The notes: generated by a model from the sequence alone, not told the origin. DNA of 64,000 nucleotides from Halobacteroides halobius DSM 5150 (GCF_000328625.1 NC_019978.1:1302001-1366000); one strand, 5' to 3'. Shown: positions 42,349 through 51,740, numbered from the stretch's first letter. A program made the numbers and translations.

Positions 42349-42999
42349 ATGGTCAATCGATTTTTAAAAAACTTTATTCTCTTTCAGGATCTAACTACAG
42401 ATGAATTAGAAAGGGTAGCAGATATAATATATAATGAAAGTTATGATAAAAATGAAATAATCTTTTGGGAAGAGGATAGAGGAGATGCAATTTATATTAT
42501 CTTAGATGGCTTAGTTAAGGTCTTTAAAACAAATGATCAAGGACGAGAGAAGACTTTAACCTTATTAAGCAGAGGAGAATTCTTTGGGGAGATGGCTCTG
42601 TTAGATAATAGCTTACGTTCTGCTTCTGTAAAAGCTATTAAGCCTTGTCAATTACTTATAATAGAAAGAAGCAAATTTAAGAGTTTAGTGGCTCAATACC
42701 CTGCTATTTCTTTAAAAATTATTGCTATTTTATCACAAAGGTTAAGAAAAGCTAATCAACAGATTCAAAATCTAACCTTTAAGAGTGTCAGAGAGCGTTT
42801 AGAAGACGAATTAAAGGAGCTAGCATACAAGTATGGTTCTGAACATAAACGAGGAACTTTGATTACTAAAAAGATTACTCACCAAGAACTAGCTAATTTA
42901 GTCGGTACCACTAGAGCTACTGTAACTAAGATATTAAATCAAATGATGGAGAATAATGAATTGCTGATTAAAGATAGGTATTTAATTTTATTAGATTAG
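42349..42999 (+). CDS. CRP/FNR-family transcriptional regulator, likely cAMP-binding
   Basis: 216 residues: a cyclic-nucleotide-binding beta roll (about 10-115), a dimer helix, and a winged helix (about 155-213, with HQELANLVGTTRATVTKIL as HTH). The phosphate-binding cassette FGEMALLDNSLRSASV keeps G80-E81 and R90-S91, the residues that contact cAMP in E. coli CRP. There are no FNR-type cysteines. It follows the cyclase and FecR genes in the same operon (AGGAGG SD), so it is the plausible effector of the locally made cAMP. Confidence 0.88.
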   Translation: MVNRFLKNFILFQDLTTDELERVADIIYNESYDKNEIIFWEEDRGDAIYIILDGLVKVFKTNDQGREKTLTLLSRGEFFGEMALLDNSLRSASVKAIKPCQLLIIERSKFKSLVAQYPAISLKIIAILSQRLRKANQQIQNLTFKSVRERLEDELKELAYKYGSEHKRGTLITKKITHQELANLVGTTRATVTKILNQMMENNELLIKDRYLILLD

Positions 43000-43032
43000 A
43001 AATAAAAAATATGAGAAAATATTATAAAGTAG

Positions 43033-43064
43033 AAAAAGATCAATCCTTAAGGATTGGTCTTTTT
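43033..43064. terminator. Bidirectional terminator
   Basis: AAAAAGATCAATCC/GGATTGGTCTTTTT forms a near-perfect stem between the convergent CRP-type regulator and DUF4382 genes; both strands end in T-runs. Confidence 0.88.
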
Positions 43065-43080
43065 CTTAAATAGTGGTTTA

Positions 43081-43890
43081 TTAAAATTTTAAATTAATAG
43101 TTTTTAATTCGTTGATTTTTTCAGCAGTTATAGAAACTTCTTTTGTATATGGTTCTGTAGTAGTTGTATTAGGATTAGAAATTACCATTGTATAATCTTC
43201 AGCTTGTAATCCTAAGATCTTAAAGCTTCCATCTTTTTTAATAATTGTAGAAGTAATAACTTTTTCATCTGCTGTTTCGTAATTTTTATATATTTTTACT
43301 ACATATCCTGTGGCAACATTACCATCTTGATTTAAAACTTCAGTTCCTTTTAAATCTCCAGTTTTGATTCTTTCTACAAGTCTGATTGTAGGTGTTAATT
43401 TATATCCTTGCTTTGCATCTTTTAATGATTTACGAGCATCAAAATCAAGTAATAAAGCTTTAGGAACACCTTTCTCGATAGTAAATGAATTAGTTAATTT
43501 TAATCCTGTTTGATCGGCCGAAGGAATAGTTACAGATTTAGTATTGCCATCTATTACTACTTCTGCATCGGTTACATATAATCTTATTTGATTATATGTA
43601 CCTGGTTCTAAATGTTTGTTTAACAGTTTAGCAGTAACTCCTTGTAACTTAAGTAAATCAAACGTCTGTTTTTCTGTAGAAAGAGTTTCCCATCCTCTTG
43701 CATCACTATTAATATCAATTCCATCAATCGTTACATTTAACTCATCAACACCGTCTACTGGAGCATCTGTAAGCAACATTTGTAATTCTGCACTATCACT
43801 ATCTAGACTACTATCACCAGTAATACTACTACAACCAACAACTAACAAACCTAATGATAAAACTAATAATAAAGATATAATTTTTTTCAT
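43081..43890 (-). CDS. DUF4382 lipoprotein with C-terminal carboxypeptidase-regulatory-like domain
   Basis: 269 residues from the ATG after AAGGGAGGAATT. A lipoprotein signal peptide ends in LVVGCSS (Cys20 lipobox). Residues about 35-175 match DUF4382 (LLTDAPVDGVDELNVTIDGI, GTYNQIRLYV), and about 185-265 resemble a regulatory-like beta sandwich (DGSFKILGLQAEDYTMVI). It is predicted to be anchored to a membrane outside the cytoplasm; its function is unknown. It stands alone, divergent from nothing obvious. Confidence 0.82.
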   Translation of the reverse strand: MKKIISLLLVLSLGLLVVGCSSITGDSSLDSDSAELQMLLTDAPVDGVDELNVTIDGIDINSDARGWETLSTEKQTFDLLKLQGVTAKLLNKHLEPGTYNQIRLYVTDAEVVIDGNTKSVTIPSADQTGLKLTNSFTIEKGVPKALLLDFDARKSLKDAKQGYKLTPTIRLVERIKTGDLKGTEVLNQDGNVATGYVVKIYKNYETADEKVITSTIIKKDGSFKILGLQAEDYTMVISNPNTTTTEPYTKEVSITAEKINELKTINLKF

Positions 43891-43986
43891 TTTAATTCCT
43901 CCCTTTATTTCTTTCAATACTATTATACTTGTCAGGAGGAAAAATAGATGTTGGCTAGCACACACTATTTAAATTAAATATGTTAG

Positions 43987-44214
43987 TTATCTGCGGTTAA
44001 AACGTCCTTCTCTAATAAACCTACGGATGATTTTTTCTTTTACTCCAGTTTCTTGAGCAATCTCTTCTACTGTAGCTCCTGTATGATCCCATAAATAATC
44101 TCTTACCTTTCTAAAGTTATCTCTCTCTTTTGTAAAACAATCAGAACATAATTCTCTATCTGTATGTTGATTAATAAATACTGTTCCGCATTTTGAACAC
44201 TTTTGCAAAGACAT
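43987..44214 (-). CDS. YvyF-like zinc-ribbon/HTH small protein
   Basis: 75 residues from the ATG after AGGAGGTAGG. An N-terminal zinc ribbon (CSKCGTVF ... CSDC) is followed by a helix-turn-helix-like segment (ATVEEIAQETGVKEKIIRRFI). The pattern matches the YvyF/TIGR03826 flagellar-operon family in Firmicutes, but here no flagellar genes adjoin, apart from the FliM-like microprotein 5 kb away. It is probably regulatory; the partner is unknown. Confidence 0.7.
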   Translation of the reverse strand: MSLQKCSKCGTVFINQHTDRELCSDCFTKERDNFRKVRDYLWDHTGATVEEIAQETGVKEKIIRRFIREGRFNRR

Positions 44215-44329
44215 CTTCCTACCTCCTAAAATCATTTAGTATATAATTATAGCATATGTCTAATTAAATTACTGTGTTATGGGATACTAAATTAATAGTT
44301 TCGCATCTACTATCTTAAGTCCTTCAAAA

Positions 44330-44358
44330 TTGCAATAATATTTAAGATAAGATACAAT
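44330..44358 (+). promoter_or_regulatory. Promoter of the U32 peptidase gene
   Basis: TTGCAA (44330-44335) and TACAAT (44353-44358) with 17-base spacing, about 35 bases upstream of the GTG start. Confidence 0.6.
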
Positions 44359-44394
44359 TAAGCTTAGTGATTATTTTAGAAAGGGGTAGTTAGT

Positions 44395-46851
44395 GTGACT
44401 AATAAACCAGAATTACTTTCACCAGTAGGTGATCAAAATAGTTTATATGCAGCAGTACAAAATGGTTGTGATGCTATTTATTTAGGGGGCCAAGCTTTTA
44501 ATGCGCGTAATAGGGCCCAAAATTTTGATTTAGTAGAACTTAAGTCTGCTTTTGATTATGCTCATATTAGAGGGGTAAAGGTCTATGTTACTGTCAATAC
44601 TCTTCATAAAAATAAAGAGATAAAAGATGTATTACAGTTTGTTGGGGAAATATATCAGGCTGGGGCAGATGGAGTTATTGTTCAAGATCTAGGAACAGCT
44701 AGATTAATCAGAGCATATTTTCCTGATCTTGAGTTGCATGCTAGTACTCAACTAACAATACATAATCTAGCAGGAGCTAAATATTTAGAAGAATTAGGTT
44801 TTTCTCGTGTGGTATTAGCTAGAGAACTTTCTTTATCTGAAATAAAAGAAATTATAAATAATACTAATTTAAAGGTAGAAACCTTTATTCACGGAGCGTT
44901 ATGTATTTGTTATTCAGGACAATGTCTAATGAGTAGCTTAATTGGAGGGCGTAGTGGAAACAGAGGGCGCTGTGCTCAGCCGTGTCGCTTACCTTATAGT
45001 TTAGTAGACTTAAAAACAGAAGAAGTTATTAATGAAGAATTGGCCCAACAACATCTGTTAAGTCCTAAGGATATTAATACTTTAGAGATCTTACCAGAGT
45101 TAATCACAGCCGGGATTGCTTCGTTTAAAATTGAAGGGCGAATGAAACGTCCTGAGTATGCAGCTTTAACTACTAGAGTTTATCGTAAGTATATTGATAA
45201 GTATTTTCAAGAAGATAGCTATCAAGTTAAGGCAGAAGACCAAGAGAGCTTGGCCCAGATCTTTAATCGAGGAGAATTCATTCCAGGATATTATAAGGGA
45301 CAGGAAGATCTAGCACTAATTAGTCATCAGCGACCTAATAACTGGGGAGTAAAGGTGGGAAAAGTTATAAGTTATAATTCTGCAACTAATCATTGTCAGA
45401 TTAAATTAGATAAAACTGTAAAGCCAGGTGATGGGATTGAGATTTGGACTGACAAGGGCCAAAATTATAGTAAGGTAGTTTCTAAGAATTCAGCTGGTGA
45501 TTTATTAGAAGTTGAAGTACGAGGAACTGTTAGATCTGGTAATCCTGTCTATAGAACAGCTCAAGAGAGTTTATTAGATGAGTTAGCAAAAAGTTTTGTT
45601 CAACCTGATACTATTAAAAAAATAGAAACCTATGGTCATTTAACTGCTAAGATAGGAGAGAAGATGAACTTTATACTCTGGGATAAAGACGGCTTCCAAG
45701 TATCATCTACAGTAGACTTTATCCCTGAGGAGGCTAAAAACCAACCACTAACTACAGCTGATTTTAGAGAACAGTTAACCAAATTAGGGAATACGTCATA
45801 TCAATTAACTAATCTAGAGTTAGATATTGCAGACAATCTATTCATTCCTATTTCTAAATTAAATGAAGTGCGCCGTAAAGCAGTCAATAAATTAAATGAT
45901 AAAAGGGCTCAGCAATTTATAACTAGCCCTAGAACTAATAAATTACAAAATAAAATATTCAACTTAGAATCTAATCACCAAAAATCTGAAAAACAAGTAA
46001 CAGTTTATCTCCAACAAGAAGACTACATTGAAGATCTACTTAAGCTAGAAGTGGATAGAATTTATTGTGATAGTCAAATAAAGATTACTCGATTAAAGAA
46101 TGTAACTAAACAGGCCCAAGAAACTGAAATCTTTATTCGATTACCTAGGATAGCCAAAGAGCAAGAGTTAGAGAAAATCAAACAGAAGATAACTAGATTA
46201 GAGAAAACAGAGATTGATGGTTTCTTAGTACCACAGTTAGGGGTAGCTAAGCTAGTTAAAGATAGTACTAAAAAGTTAGTAGCTGATTTTCCACTAAACA
46301 TCTTTAATAGCTATAGTACTAAACTTTGGGCCAAAGAAGATTACCAAGGTGTCGTACTATCACCAGAATTAACCCGTAAAGAAATTAGTGAATTGACTAA
46401 GTATAACCAAATAGAGAAAGAAATTATTGTTTATGGTCATTTACCAATGATGATTAGTGAGTATTGTCCAGTTGGTTTTGTTACTGGTGATCTTGGCCCG
46501 AAAGAGTCTAAAAAATGTAATGTAGACTGTTTAGCAAAAGGATACGGTTTGTTAGACCGTAAGAATATGATTGCTCCAATTAAAACTGAGCCTCAAAGTT
46601 GTCGCAGTATCATCTATAATAGTCAACCATTGTATTTGATGAAGTATCTAGAAGAGATTAAAGAAACTAACTGTCATAGTTATCGATTAGATTTTACAGT
46701 TGAGAGTAGAGAAGAAGTGCTAGAAATTACTAAAGCATACCAAAGTAGAATCCAAGGCAGAAAGCTTGGCCCGGATAAAATAAAAAAATTAAATCAAAAG
46801 ATGCAGCAAAAAGGTTATACAACAGGCCATTTTTATCGAGGAGTAAAATAA
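44395..46851 (+). CDS. Peptidase U32 family protein (RlhA/TrhP type)
   Basis: 818 residues. The N-terminal half (about 1-400) is the U32 domain with ELLSPVGDQNSLYAAVQNGCDAIYLGG and the Cys-rich signature HGALCICYSGQCLMSSL ... GRCAQPCRLPY; two further cysteines (CNVDC region) come later. The second half carries a DUF3656-like collagenase-associated region. Characterised relatives (RlhA, TrhP) hydroxylate 23S rRNA or tRNA bases using prephenate-derived chemistry and an Fe-S cluster rather than acting as proteases. It starts at GTG after AAAGGGG. An RNA-modifying role is likely but the target is uncertain. Confidence 0.9.
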   Translation: MTNKPELLSPVGDQNSLYAAVQNGCDAIYLGGQAFNARNRAQNFDLVELKSAFDYAHIRGVKVYVTVNTLHKNKEIKDVLQFVGEIYQAGADGVIVQDLGTARLIRAYFPDLELHASTQLTIHNLAGAKYLEELGFSRVVLARELSLSEIKEIINNTNLKVETFIHGALCICYSGQCLMSSLIGGRSGNRGRCAQPCRLPYSLVDLKTEEVINEELAQQHLLSPKDINTLEILPELITAGIASFKIEGRMKRPEYAALTTRVYRKYIDKYFQEDSYQVKAEDQESLAQIFNRGEFIPGYYKGQEDLALISHQRPNNWGVKVGKVISYNSATNHCQIKLDKTVKPGDGIEIWTDKGQNYSKVVSKNSAGDLLEVEVRGTVRSGNPVYRTAQESLLDELAKSFVQPDTIKKIETYGHLTAKIGEKMNFILWDKDGFQVSSTVDFIPEEAKNQPLTTADFREQLTKLGNTSYQLTNLELDIADNLFIPISKLNEVRRKAVNKLNDKRAQQFITSPRTNKLQNKIFNLESNHQKSEKQVTVYLQQEDYIEDLLKLEVDRIYCDSQIKITRLKNVTKQAQETEIFIRLPRIAKEQELEKIKQKITRLEKTEIDGFLVPQLGVAKLVKDSTKKLVADFPLNIFNSYSTKLWAKEDYQGVVLSPELTRKEISELTKYNQIEKEIIVYGHLPMMISEYCPVGFVTGDLGPKESKKCNVDCLAKGYGLLDRKNMIAPIKTEPQSCRSIIYNSQPLYLMKYLEEIKETNCHSYRLDFTVESREEVLEITKAYQSRIQGRKLGPDKIKKLNQKMQQKGYTTGHFYRGVK

Positions 46852-46856
46852 AACAG

Positions 46857-46886
46857 AAATAAGGCACTTTATAAAGTGCCTTATTT
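46857..46886. terminator. Bidirectional terminator
   Basis: AAATAAGGCACTTTA and its exact reverse complement form a 30-bp palindrome between the convergent U32 and recombinase genes. Confidence 0.88.
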
Positions 46887-46895
46887 CAAAAAATA

Positions 46896-47843
46896 TTATT
46901 CTATTACTTCACCAAATTTATTAATAGCTTTTTTCATTTCTTCTTGGTCAACATGAGTATAAATTTGCGTAGTTGATATATCAGAGTGACCTAAAAGTTG
47001 TTGAACAATTCTTATATCTTTAGTCTTCTTATATACCAGTGAAGCAAAGGTGTGTCGTAATTTATGAGGACTAATCTTATCTGCATTGCTAATTGCAGAC
47101 TTTTTAGCATACTTTTTAACTAACCTCCAGATACTAGCTGGATTAAATCTAGTTCTTTTTTGGGATAAAAAGATAATATTTTCATCTTCACTTCGCTTAG
47201 AATCTATTTTTTCTCTTACGGGAATATAATTTCTAATTGCTGTAATTGCTTGATCTAACAAAGGAACAATTCTTTCTTTGTTACCTTTACCGGTTATGGT
47301 AATATTTTTTTCTTCAAAATCAATATCCTGCCAAGTTAAACTTACCAGTTCAGATACACGGAGTCCAGCAAAAGTAAGCAATTTAAGTATTGTTTCATCT
47401 CGTAGAGCATATCTCGAATCACTTTGTTCAATAGTATCTAAAAAGGAATTGAATTCTTTTTCTTTGATATAAACTGGTTTAACTCGCGTTTTAGTTTTAG
47501 TAGTATCGATTTTTTTGGTCGGATCTTCTCCAATTAAGTTTCTTGTGACTAAAAATTTAAAAAAGCTTTTTAAAGCAAATAACAAGCGATTTCTTCTTTG
47601 GGCAGAATTATCTTTAATCAAAATGTTATCGGATAAAAATTCTGTAATATAAAAATGAATTGTATCGGTATCATCTAAAATATTTAAATCATTTAATTTC
47701 AAATCCCAATTATCTGCTAGATATCTTTTGAATATATCTAGATCATTTTTGTAATTTTCAACAGTAGCTTTAGAGTATCCTTTAGCTGCTATTAAGTCTT
47801 TTTCAAAAGAGTTAATAGCTTGTTTAAAACTTATGTTCTTCAT
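46896..47843 (-). CDS. Tyrosine recombinase, XerC/XerD type
   Basis: 315 residues from the ATG after AGAGGGG. An N-terminal SAM-like core-binding domain (about 5-105) precedes the catalytic domain. The catalytic set is complete: R162 (GLRVSEL), K186, H260 and R263 (HKLRHTF), H286 (LGHS) and Y295. It could be the chromosomal dimer resolution enzyme or a mobile-element integrase. No att duplication, tRNA target or phage genes adjoin, so a Xer-like role is somewhat favoured. The N-terminus is longer than in XerC/D of E. coli (298 residues). Confidence 0.88.
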   Translation of the reverse strand: MKNISFKQAINSFEKDLIAAKGYSKATVENYKNDLDIFKRYLADNWDLKLNDLNILDDTDTIHFYITEFLSDNILIKDNSAQRRNRLLFALKSFFKFLVTRNLIGEDPTKKIDTTKTKTRVKPVYIKEKEFNSFLDTIEQSDSRYALRDETILKLLTFAGLRVSELVSLTWQDIDFEEKNITITGKGNKERIVPLLDQAITAIRNYIPVREKIDSKRSEDENIIFLSQKRTRFNPASIWRLVKKYAKKSAISNADKISPHKLRHTFASLVYKKTKDIRIVQQLLGHSDISTTQIYTHVDQEEMKKAINKFGEVIE

Positions 47844-48036
47844 TTTTACCCCTCTTTTCATTATTTTTACTCTAAATGCAATCAAATATTCATTTTATTG
47901 TATTTCTATTTAAATAATACCATGCTCCTAACTTAATGTAAACACTTAAGCCCAAATGTTTATAATAAAATGTATAATTAAAAAAGAAAAGATAAAAAAT
48001 AAATATAGTTAATTTTCATCTTCAGGAGGTGAAAAA

Positions 48037-48225
48037 ATGAGCCAGATAGGCTGTAACGTAAAAAACTGTCACTATTGGGGCCAAGGCAACGTCTGCAATG
48101 CTAATAAAATACAAGTCAGTAACATGGATCATAGTTCAGATATGGAAGCAGGAACATTTAGTAAACCTGCTCCTTCTTCTAATTCTTATGGTACGCAGTG
48201 TGTAACATTTAAACCTAAGCAATAA
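48037..48225 (+). CDS. DUF1540 domain protein
   Basis: 62 residues with the DUF1540 cysteine pattern (GCNVKNCHYWGQGNVCNANKIQV, and a late QCVTF), a small metal-binding domain common in Clostridia. The function is unknown; some members are induced in sporulation. It starts after CAGGAGGTG and ends just before a shared terminator. Confidence 0.85.
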   Translation: MSQIGCNVKNCHYWGQGNVCNANKIQVSNMDHSSDMEAGTFSKPAPSSNSYGTQCVTFKPKQ

Positions 48226-48238
48226 TCAGCAAATAAAG

Positions 48239-48268
48239 CTAAGACGAAGCTTTAAAGCTTCGTCTTAG
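48239..48268. terminator. Bidirectional terminator
   Basis: CTAAGACGAAGCTTT and its exact reverse complement form a 30-bp palindrome between convergent genes. It includes the last codons of the small gene on the minus strand (stop at 48252). Confidence 0.8.
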
Positions 48269-48425
48269 TATCTTTATTATTAACTACCGGTTCATTATCA
48301 ACCACTAACAAATGATAAATTTGTTTAAGTTCTTCTTCTTCAAAAGCAGTTATTTGTCTTTTATCCTTTTTATTCTTTAAGTTTTTAGCTATTTTAATCA
48401 AATCTCTTACCTCATCTTCAGTCAT
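48252..48425 (-). CDS. Small hypothetical protein, 57 residues
   Basis: Starts MTEDEVRDLIKIAKNLK after a strong AAGGAGGAGGG, so the ATG at 48425 is preferred over the longer upstream frame. It is highly charged and helical, with no cysteine, signal peptide or membrane segment. No family recognised. The C-terminus runs into the terminator palindrome. Confidence 0.55.
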   Translation of the reverse strand: MTEDEVRDLIKIAKNLKNKKDKRQITAFEEEELKQIYHLLVVDNEPVVNNKDTKTKL

Positions 48426-48490
48426 CCATCCCTCCTCCTTATAACTCTTTACCATAATATATTTACCATTATTTCTTTTTGTGATTTAAA

Positions 48491-48922
48491 TTAAAGATTT
48501 AATCCGTCAAATAATTTATTTTTCAATAAATCTTTCTTCAACCTTCCAATAGCCTTTATTACTTTCTTCTTAGTCTCCTCAAATTCTTTATCATCAACAG
48601 CACTATTAGCAGCTATCTTTACAGCAGAAGAAAAATCATTAACAGCTTCCTTAAATAATTCCCCTGCCCTATCCATATCATCTTTTTCTAACATCTGAGC
48701 AGCTTCTAATAATCTCTCATAAGCATGCATAAGTTTTAATTCAGCTTTATCCATTCCACTTACAAAAAACAAATGGATTTTCTCTCCAAAGCGATCTAAA
48801 AAATAAAAGTTAGAATCAGCATTAATTTTATTGTCTATTGCTACTTTATCAGTGGCTAATACAACTGAATAATTGAAAAGGATAATTAATACTATTAATA
48901 AAAAACTAATCTTTCTTTTCAT
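48491..48922 (-). CDS. Exported DUF5667-like protein
   Basis: 143 residues with a signal peptide (about 1-24, ending VLA). The mature part begins with SNFYFLDRFGEKIHLFF and continues with helical AELKLMHAYERLLEAAQML repeats, the DUF5667 pattern of surface or periplasmic helical proteins. The function is unknown. It starts after AAAGGAG. Confidence 0.72.
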   Translation of the reverse strand: MKRKISFLLIVLIILFNYSVVLATDKVAIDNKINADSNFYFLDRFGEKIHLFFVSGMDKAELKLMHAYERLLEAAQMLEKDDMDRAGELFKEAVNDFSSAVKIAANSAVDDKEFEETKKKVIKAIGRLKKDLLKNKLFDGLNL

Positions 48923-49036
48923 TTTTAAATTTCTCCTTTATAATTTTATAATTATATTACTTCCTGCTATTTTTATTAATTTAAATAGAGTCTAAACTAT
49001 ATATATATATTAAACCCCTTTAAGGAGTGAGAAAAA

Positions 49037-50581
49037 ATTAAACGCCAATCATTAATCAAAGGTGCTTTTGTTTTAATGTTAGCAGGACTTTTTAATAGAG
49101 TTTTAGGATTCGGGCTAAGAATTATCTTAGTTCGTACTATCGGTGATGAAGGATTAGGCTTATTTCAAAGAGTATTCCCTATTTTTATAACTATCTCAAT
49201 TTTTACTACTATGGGACTTCCAGTAGCCATCTCTAAATTCGTCTCTCGAGAAGCTAGTAAAGATAACTATTATACTATATTACAAATTTTGAAGATAACA
49301 TTTTTAATTGTGTTTACTATAAGCCTATTTACTACATTAGGTTTTGCTAAATATGCTAAATTGATAGCAACCAAAGTTTTAGATGACCCTAGAACCTATT
49401 ATATTTTATTAGCAATTACTCCTGCTTTATTTTTTACTAGTTTAGCATCTATCTTACGTGGTTTCTTTCAAGGTTTAAGATTAATGACCCCTACAGCTAT
49501 TTCTCAGATAATCGAACAAATCACTCGTTTGTTAATAACTTTATTCTTAGTATTAAAGTTATTAACTCATTCTTTAAAGCTTCAAACAATGGGCGCAGCT
49601 ATAGGAGTTAGTTTTGGGGAAGGAATTGGTCTTTTAACATTAATCGTTATATTTCTTTACTATCTACCACAATTAAGAAGTTACTCTAACCCTAAGAAAA
49701 GTAAATCCAATCTTAAGTTAGCAAAAGAACTCATAAAATTTGGGATACCGATTACCTTAGGTAAACTCATTACTTCATTAATGTATAGTGTTGAATCAAT
49801 TAACATCCCTGGGAATTTAGAAAAACTAGGCTATAGCCTATCTGCTGCAACTTCATTTTATGGGCAATTATCAGGTATGGTTCAACAATTAATCTATTTA
49901 CCAACTGTTATGACAATAGCTCTTAACTCTAATTTAGTTCCTGCAATTTCAGAATCTATAGCACAAAATAATTATTCTGCAATTAAGCAACGGGCCAATG
50001 AAGCAATCCGCTTAACATTTTATTTTGGTTTATTAGCCGTGATTATCCTTTTTTTAGTACCACATAAAATTTGTGATTTAATCTTCTCTTATCCTCAAGC
50101 TGGAGACCCACTAAAAACTCTAGCTACGTTGGCTATATTTTTATATCTTTCACACATATTTGGTAGTATTTTACAGGGGTTAGGGCAACCAAATATAGTT
50201 GTTAGAAATTCAATTATAGGCTTAGCAATTGAATTAACACTAATTCACAGTATCATCTATTTACCTAAACAATGGGGCTTCTTTATCATTAGCTTATCAA
50301 TAGGGATTAGATATTTAATTACTGCTACTTTAAACTGGTTTTCAATTAATCATCAAGTAAGATTAAACACTTCTATTAATAATGTTTTCTTTAAACCGCT
50401 ATTAGCTGGTAGTTTAGTTTATTTAATCTTACCGCAAAGTTATAAATTAATCTATCATATTTCACAAAATAACTTAATTAGTTTGACTAGTTCTATCTTT
50501 TTAAGCACTTGTGTTTACTTTACACTTTTAATTATGACTAATGGGATTACTAAAGAAGATTGGAACCGTATTAAACCTTAA
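49037..50581 (+). CDS. SpoVB/MurJ-like polysaccharide flippase
   Basis: About 514 residues with 12-14 membrane segments of the MOP superfamily (lipid-linked saccharide flippases; SpoVB acts in spore cortex synthesis). The first ATG (49076) has no SD. Upstream TAAGGAGTGAG (49021-49031) precedes an in-frame ATT at 49037 and codons reading KRQSLIKGAFVL, the usual N-terminus of this family (KKQSxIKGA). I therefore place the start at ATT. Motifs include GEGLGLFQ-like GDEGLGLFQRVFP and LRGFFQGLRLMTPTAISQIIEQ. Confidence 0.82.
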   Translation: MKRQSLIKGAFVLMLAGLFNRVLGFGLRIILVRTIGDEGLGLFQRVFPIFITISIFTTMGLPVAISKFVSREASKDNYYTILQILKITFLIVFTISLFTTLGFAKYAKLIATKVLDDPRTYYILLAITPALFFTSLASILRGFFQGLRLMTPTAISQIIEQITRLLITLFLVLKLLTHSLKLQTMGAAIGVSFGEGIGLLTLIVIFLYYLPQLRSYSNPKKSKSNLKLAKELIKFGIPITLGKLITSLMYSVESINIPGNLEKLGYSLSAATSFYGQLSGMVQQLIYLPTVMTIALNSNLVPAISESIAQNNYSAIKQRANEAIRLTFYFGLLAVIILFLVPHKICDLIFSYPQAGDPLKTLATLAIFLYLSHIFGSILQGLGQPNIVVRNSIIGLAIELTLIHSIIYLPKQWGFFIISLSIGIRYLITATLNWFSINHQVRLNTSINNVFFKPLLAGSLVYLILPQSYKLIYHISQNNLISLTSSIFLSTCVYFTLLIMTNGITKEDWNRIKP

Positions 50582-50615
50582 AAACTCCTCCTTAAATGAG
50601 GAGGAGTAGTTTTTT
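50581..50615. terminator. Bidirectional terminator
   Basis: AAAACTCCTCCT ... AGGAGGAGTAGTTTTTT forms a strong hairpin between the convergent flippase and manA genes, with a T-run on the plus strand. Confidence 0.85.
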
Positions 50616-51662
50616 CTATAAACCAGCAATCTGTTTGATTTCTTCATCAGAATAACCTTGAGCCTTCAACTCTGTTTTAAACTCAGTCAGATCTTGAATA
50701 TAAGATCTAATCAATTTACAATCTCCTTCTATTTGATACTTGCCTAAACTAGCAGGAATTAAAACTGTTTCTCCAGCTGTTAAGCATATTTTTTGATCTT
50801 GATATAAAAGATTAGCTTCTCCTTCTAAGCCCATTAAAACATAAAATCTATCACCTTTAGCTTCCAGCTGATATCTATCAGTAATATCTAAAGTTTCTGT
50901 AATAAAATATGGAGAAGCCACTAATATCTCTCTAGTTGTATTAGCTTCTTTAATTTCTAACCCTGTTACTTTGGATGGTGGTTTACTACCAAAATCAATT
51001 ACATCTAAAGCAGACTCTATATGTAGCTCTCTAGGTGTGCCATCCTTCCCCATTCTATTCCAATCGTAAACCCTATAAGTAGTATCAGAATTCTGTTGAA
51101 TTTCAGCTAATAAAATTCCTTCTTCTATAGCATGAACAGTTCCTGAAGGAATATATAAGACATCACCTGGTTTAACATTGACTTCAATTAAATTTTCTTG
51201 CAATCTGCCTTCTTTAATTGAAGATGCAAACTCTTCTTTAGTTACTTCTGGTTTAACTCCATAGACTAACTTAGCATCTTGCTGAGCATCAATAACATAC
51301 CACATCTCTGTTTTGCCTAACTCTCCATTTTCATATTCATTTGCATATTTATCATTAGGATGGACTTGAACAGATAGTTTATCATTGGCATCTAATAATT
51401 TAATTAATAAGGGAAACTTCTTATAATCTTTTGCTCTAGCTTTACTTCCTAAAACCTTCTCTCCATGAGATTTGATTACTTCCATTAATTCTTGTCCTTT
51501 AAATTTACCATTAGCTACTGTACTACTTCCATTCCCATGGGCAGCAATCTCCCAACTTTCTCCGATAGAATCATTAGGTAAATCTCTGTTAAATTCTGAA
51601 ATTAAAGCAGTACCACCCCAAATTTTTTCTTTATAAACTGGTTTGAATTTTAATGGATACAT
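50616..51662 (-). CDS. manA: Mannose-6-phosphate isomerase, class I
   Basis: A 348-residue zinc-dependent cupin enzyme interconverting mannose 6-phosphate and fructose 6-phosphate. The start KIWGG, GESWEIAAHGNGSS, metal ligands in QVHPND, GKTEMWYV and IPSGTVHAI are as in Firmicute ManA. It links mannose or nucleotide-sugar synthesis to glycolysis. It stands alone after GAAGGGATG. Confidence 0.93.
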   Translation of the reverse strand: MYPLKFKPVYKEKIWGGTALISEFNRDLPNDSIGESWEIAAHGNGSSTVANGKFKGQELMEVIKSHGEKVLGSKARAKDYKKFPLLIKLLDANDKLSVQVHPNDKYANEYENGELGKTEMWYVIDAQQDAKLVYGVKPEVTKEEFASSIKEGRLQENLIEVNVKPGDVLYIPSGTVHAIEEGILLAEIQQNSDTTYRVYDWNRMGKDGTPRELHIESALDVIDFGSKPPSKVTGLEIKEANTTREILVASPYFITETLDITDRYQLEAKGDRFYVLMGLEGEANLLYQDQKICLTAGETVLIPASLGKYQIEGDCKLIRSYIQDLTEFKTELKAQGYSDEEIKQIAGL

Positions 51663-51740
51663 TATATCATCCCTTCTATCTAATAGTATACCTCTATTAT
51701 TTATTTTAGATATAATCTATTACTTATCCTTTAAGCAGTA

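Noticed and set aside
46896-47843. Recombinase as part of a prophage or integrated element
   Set aside because: No phage genes, att duplication or tRNA target adjoin; neighbours look like ordinary chromosomal genes.
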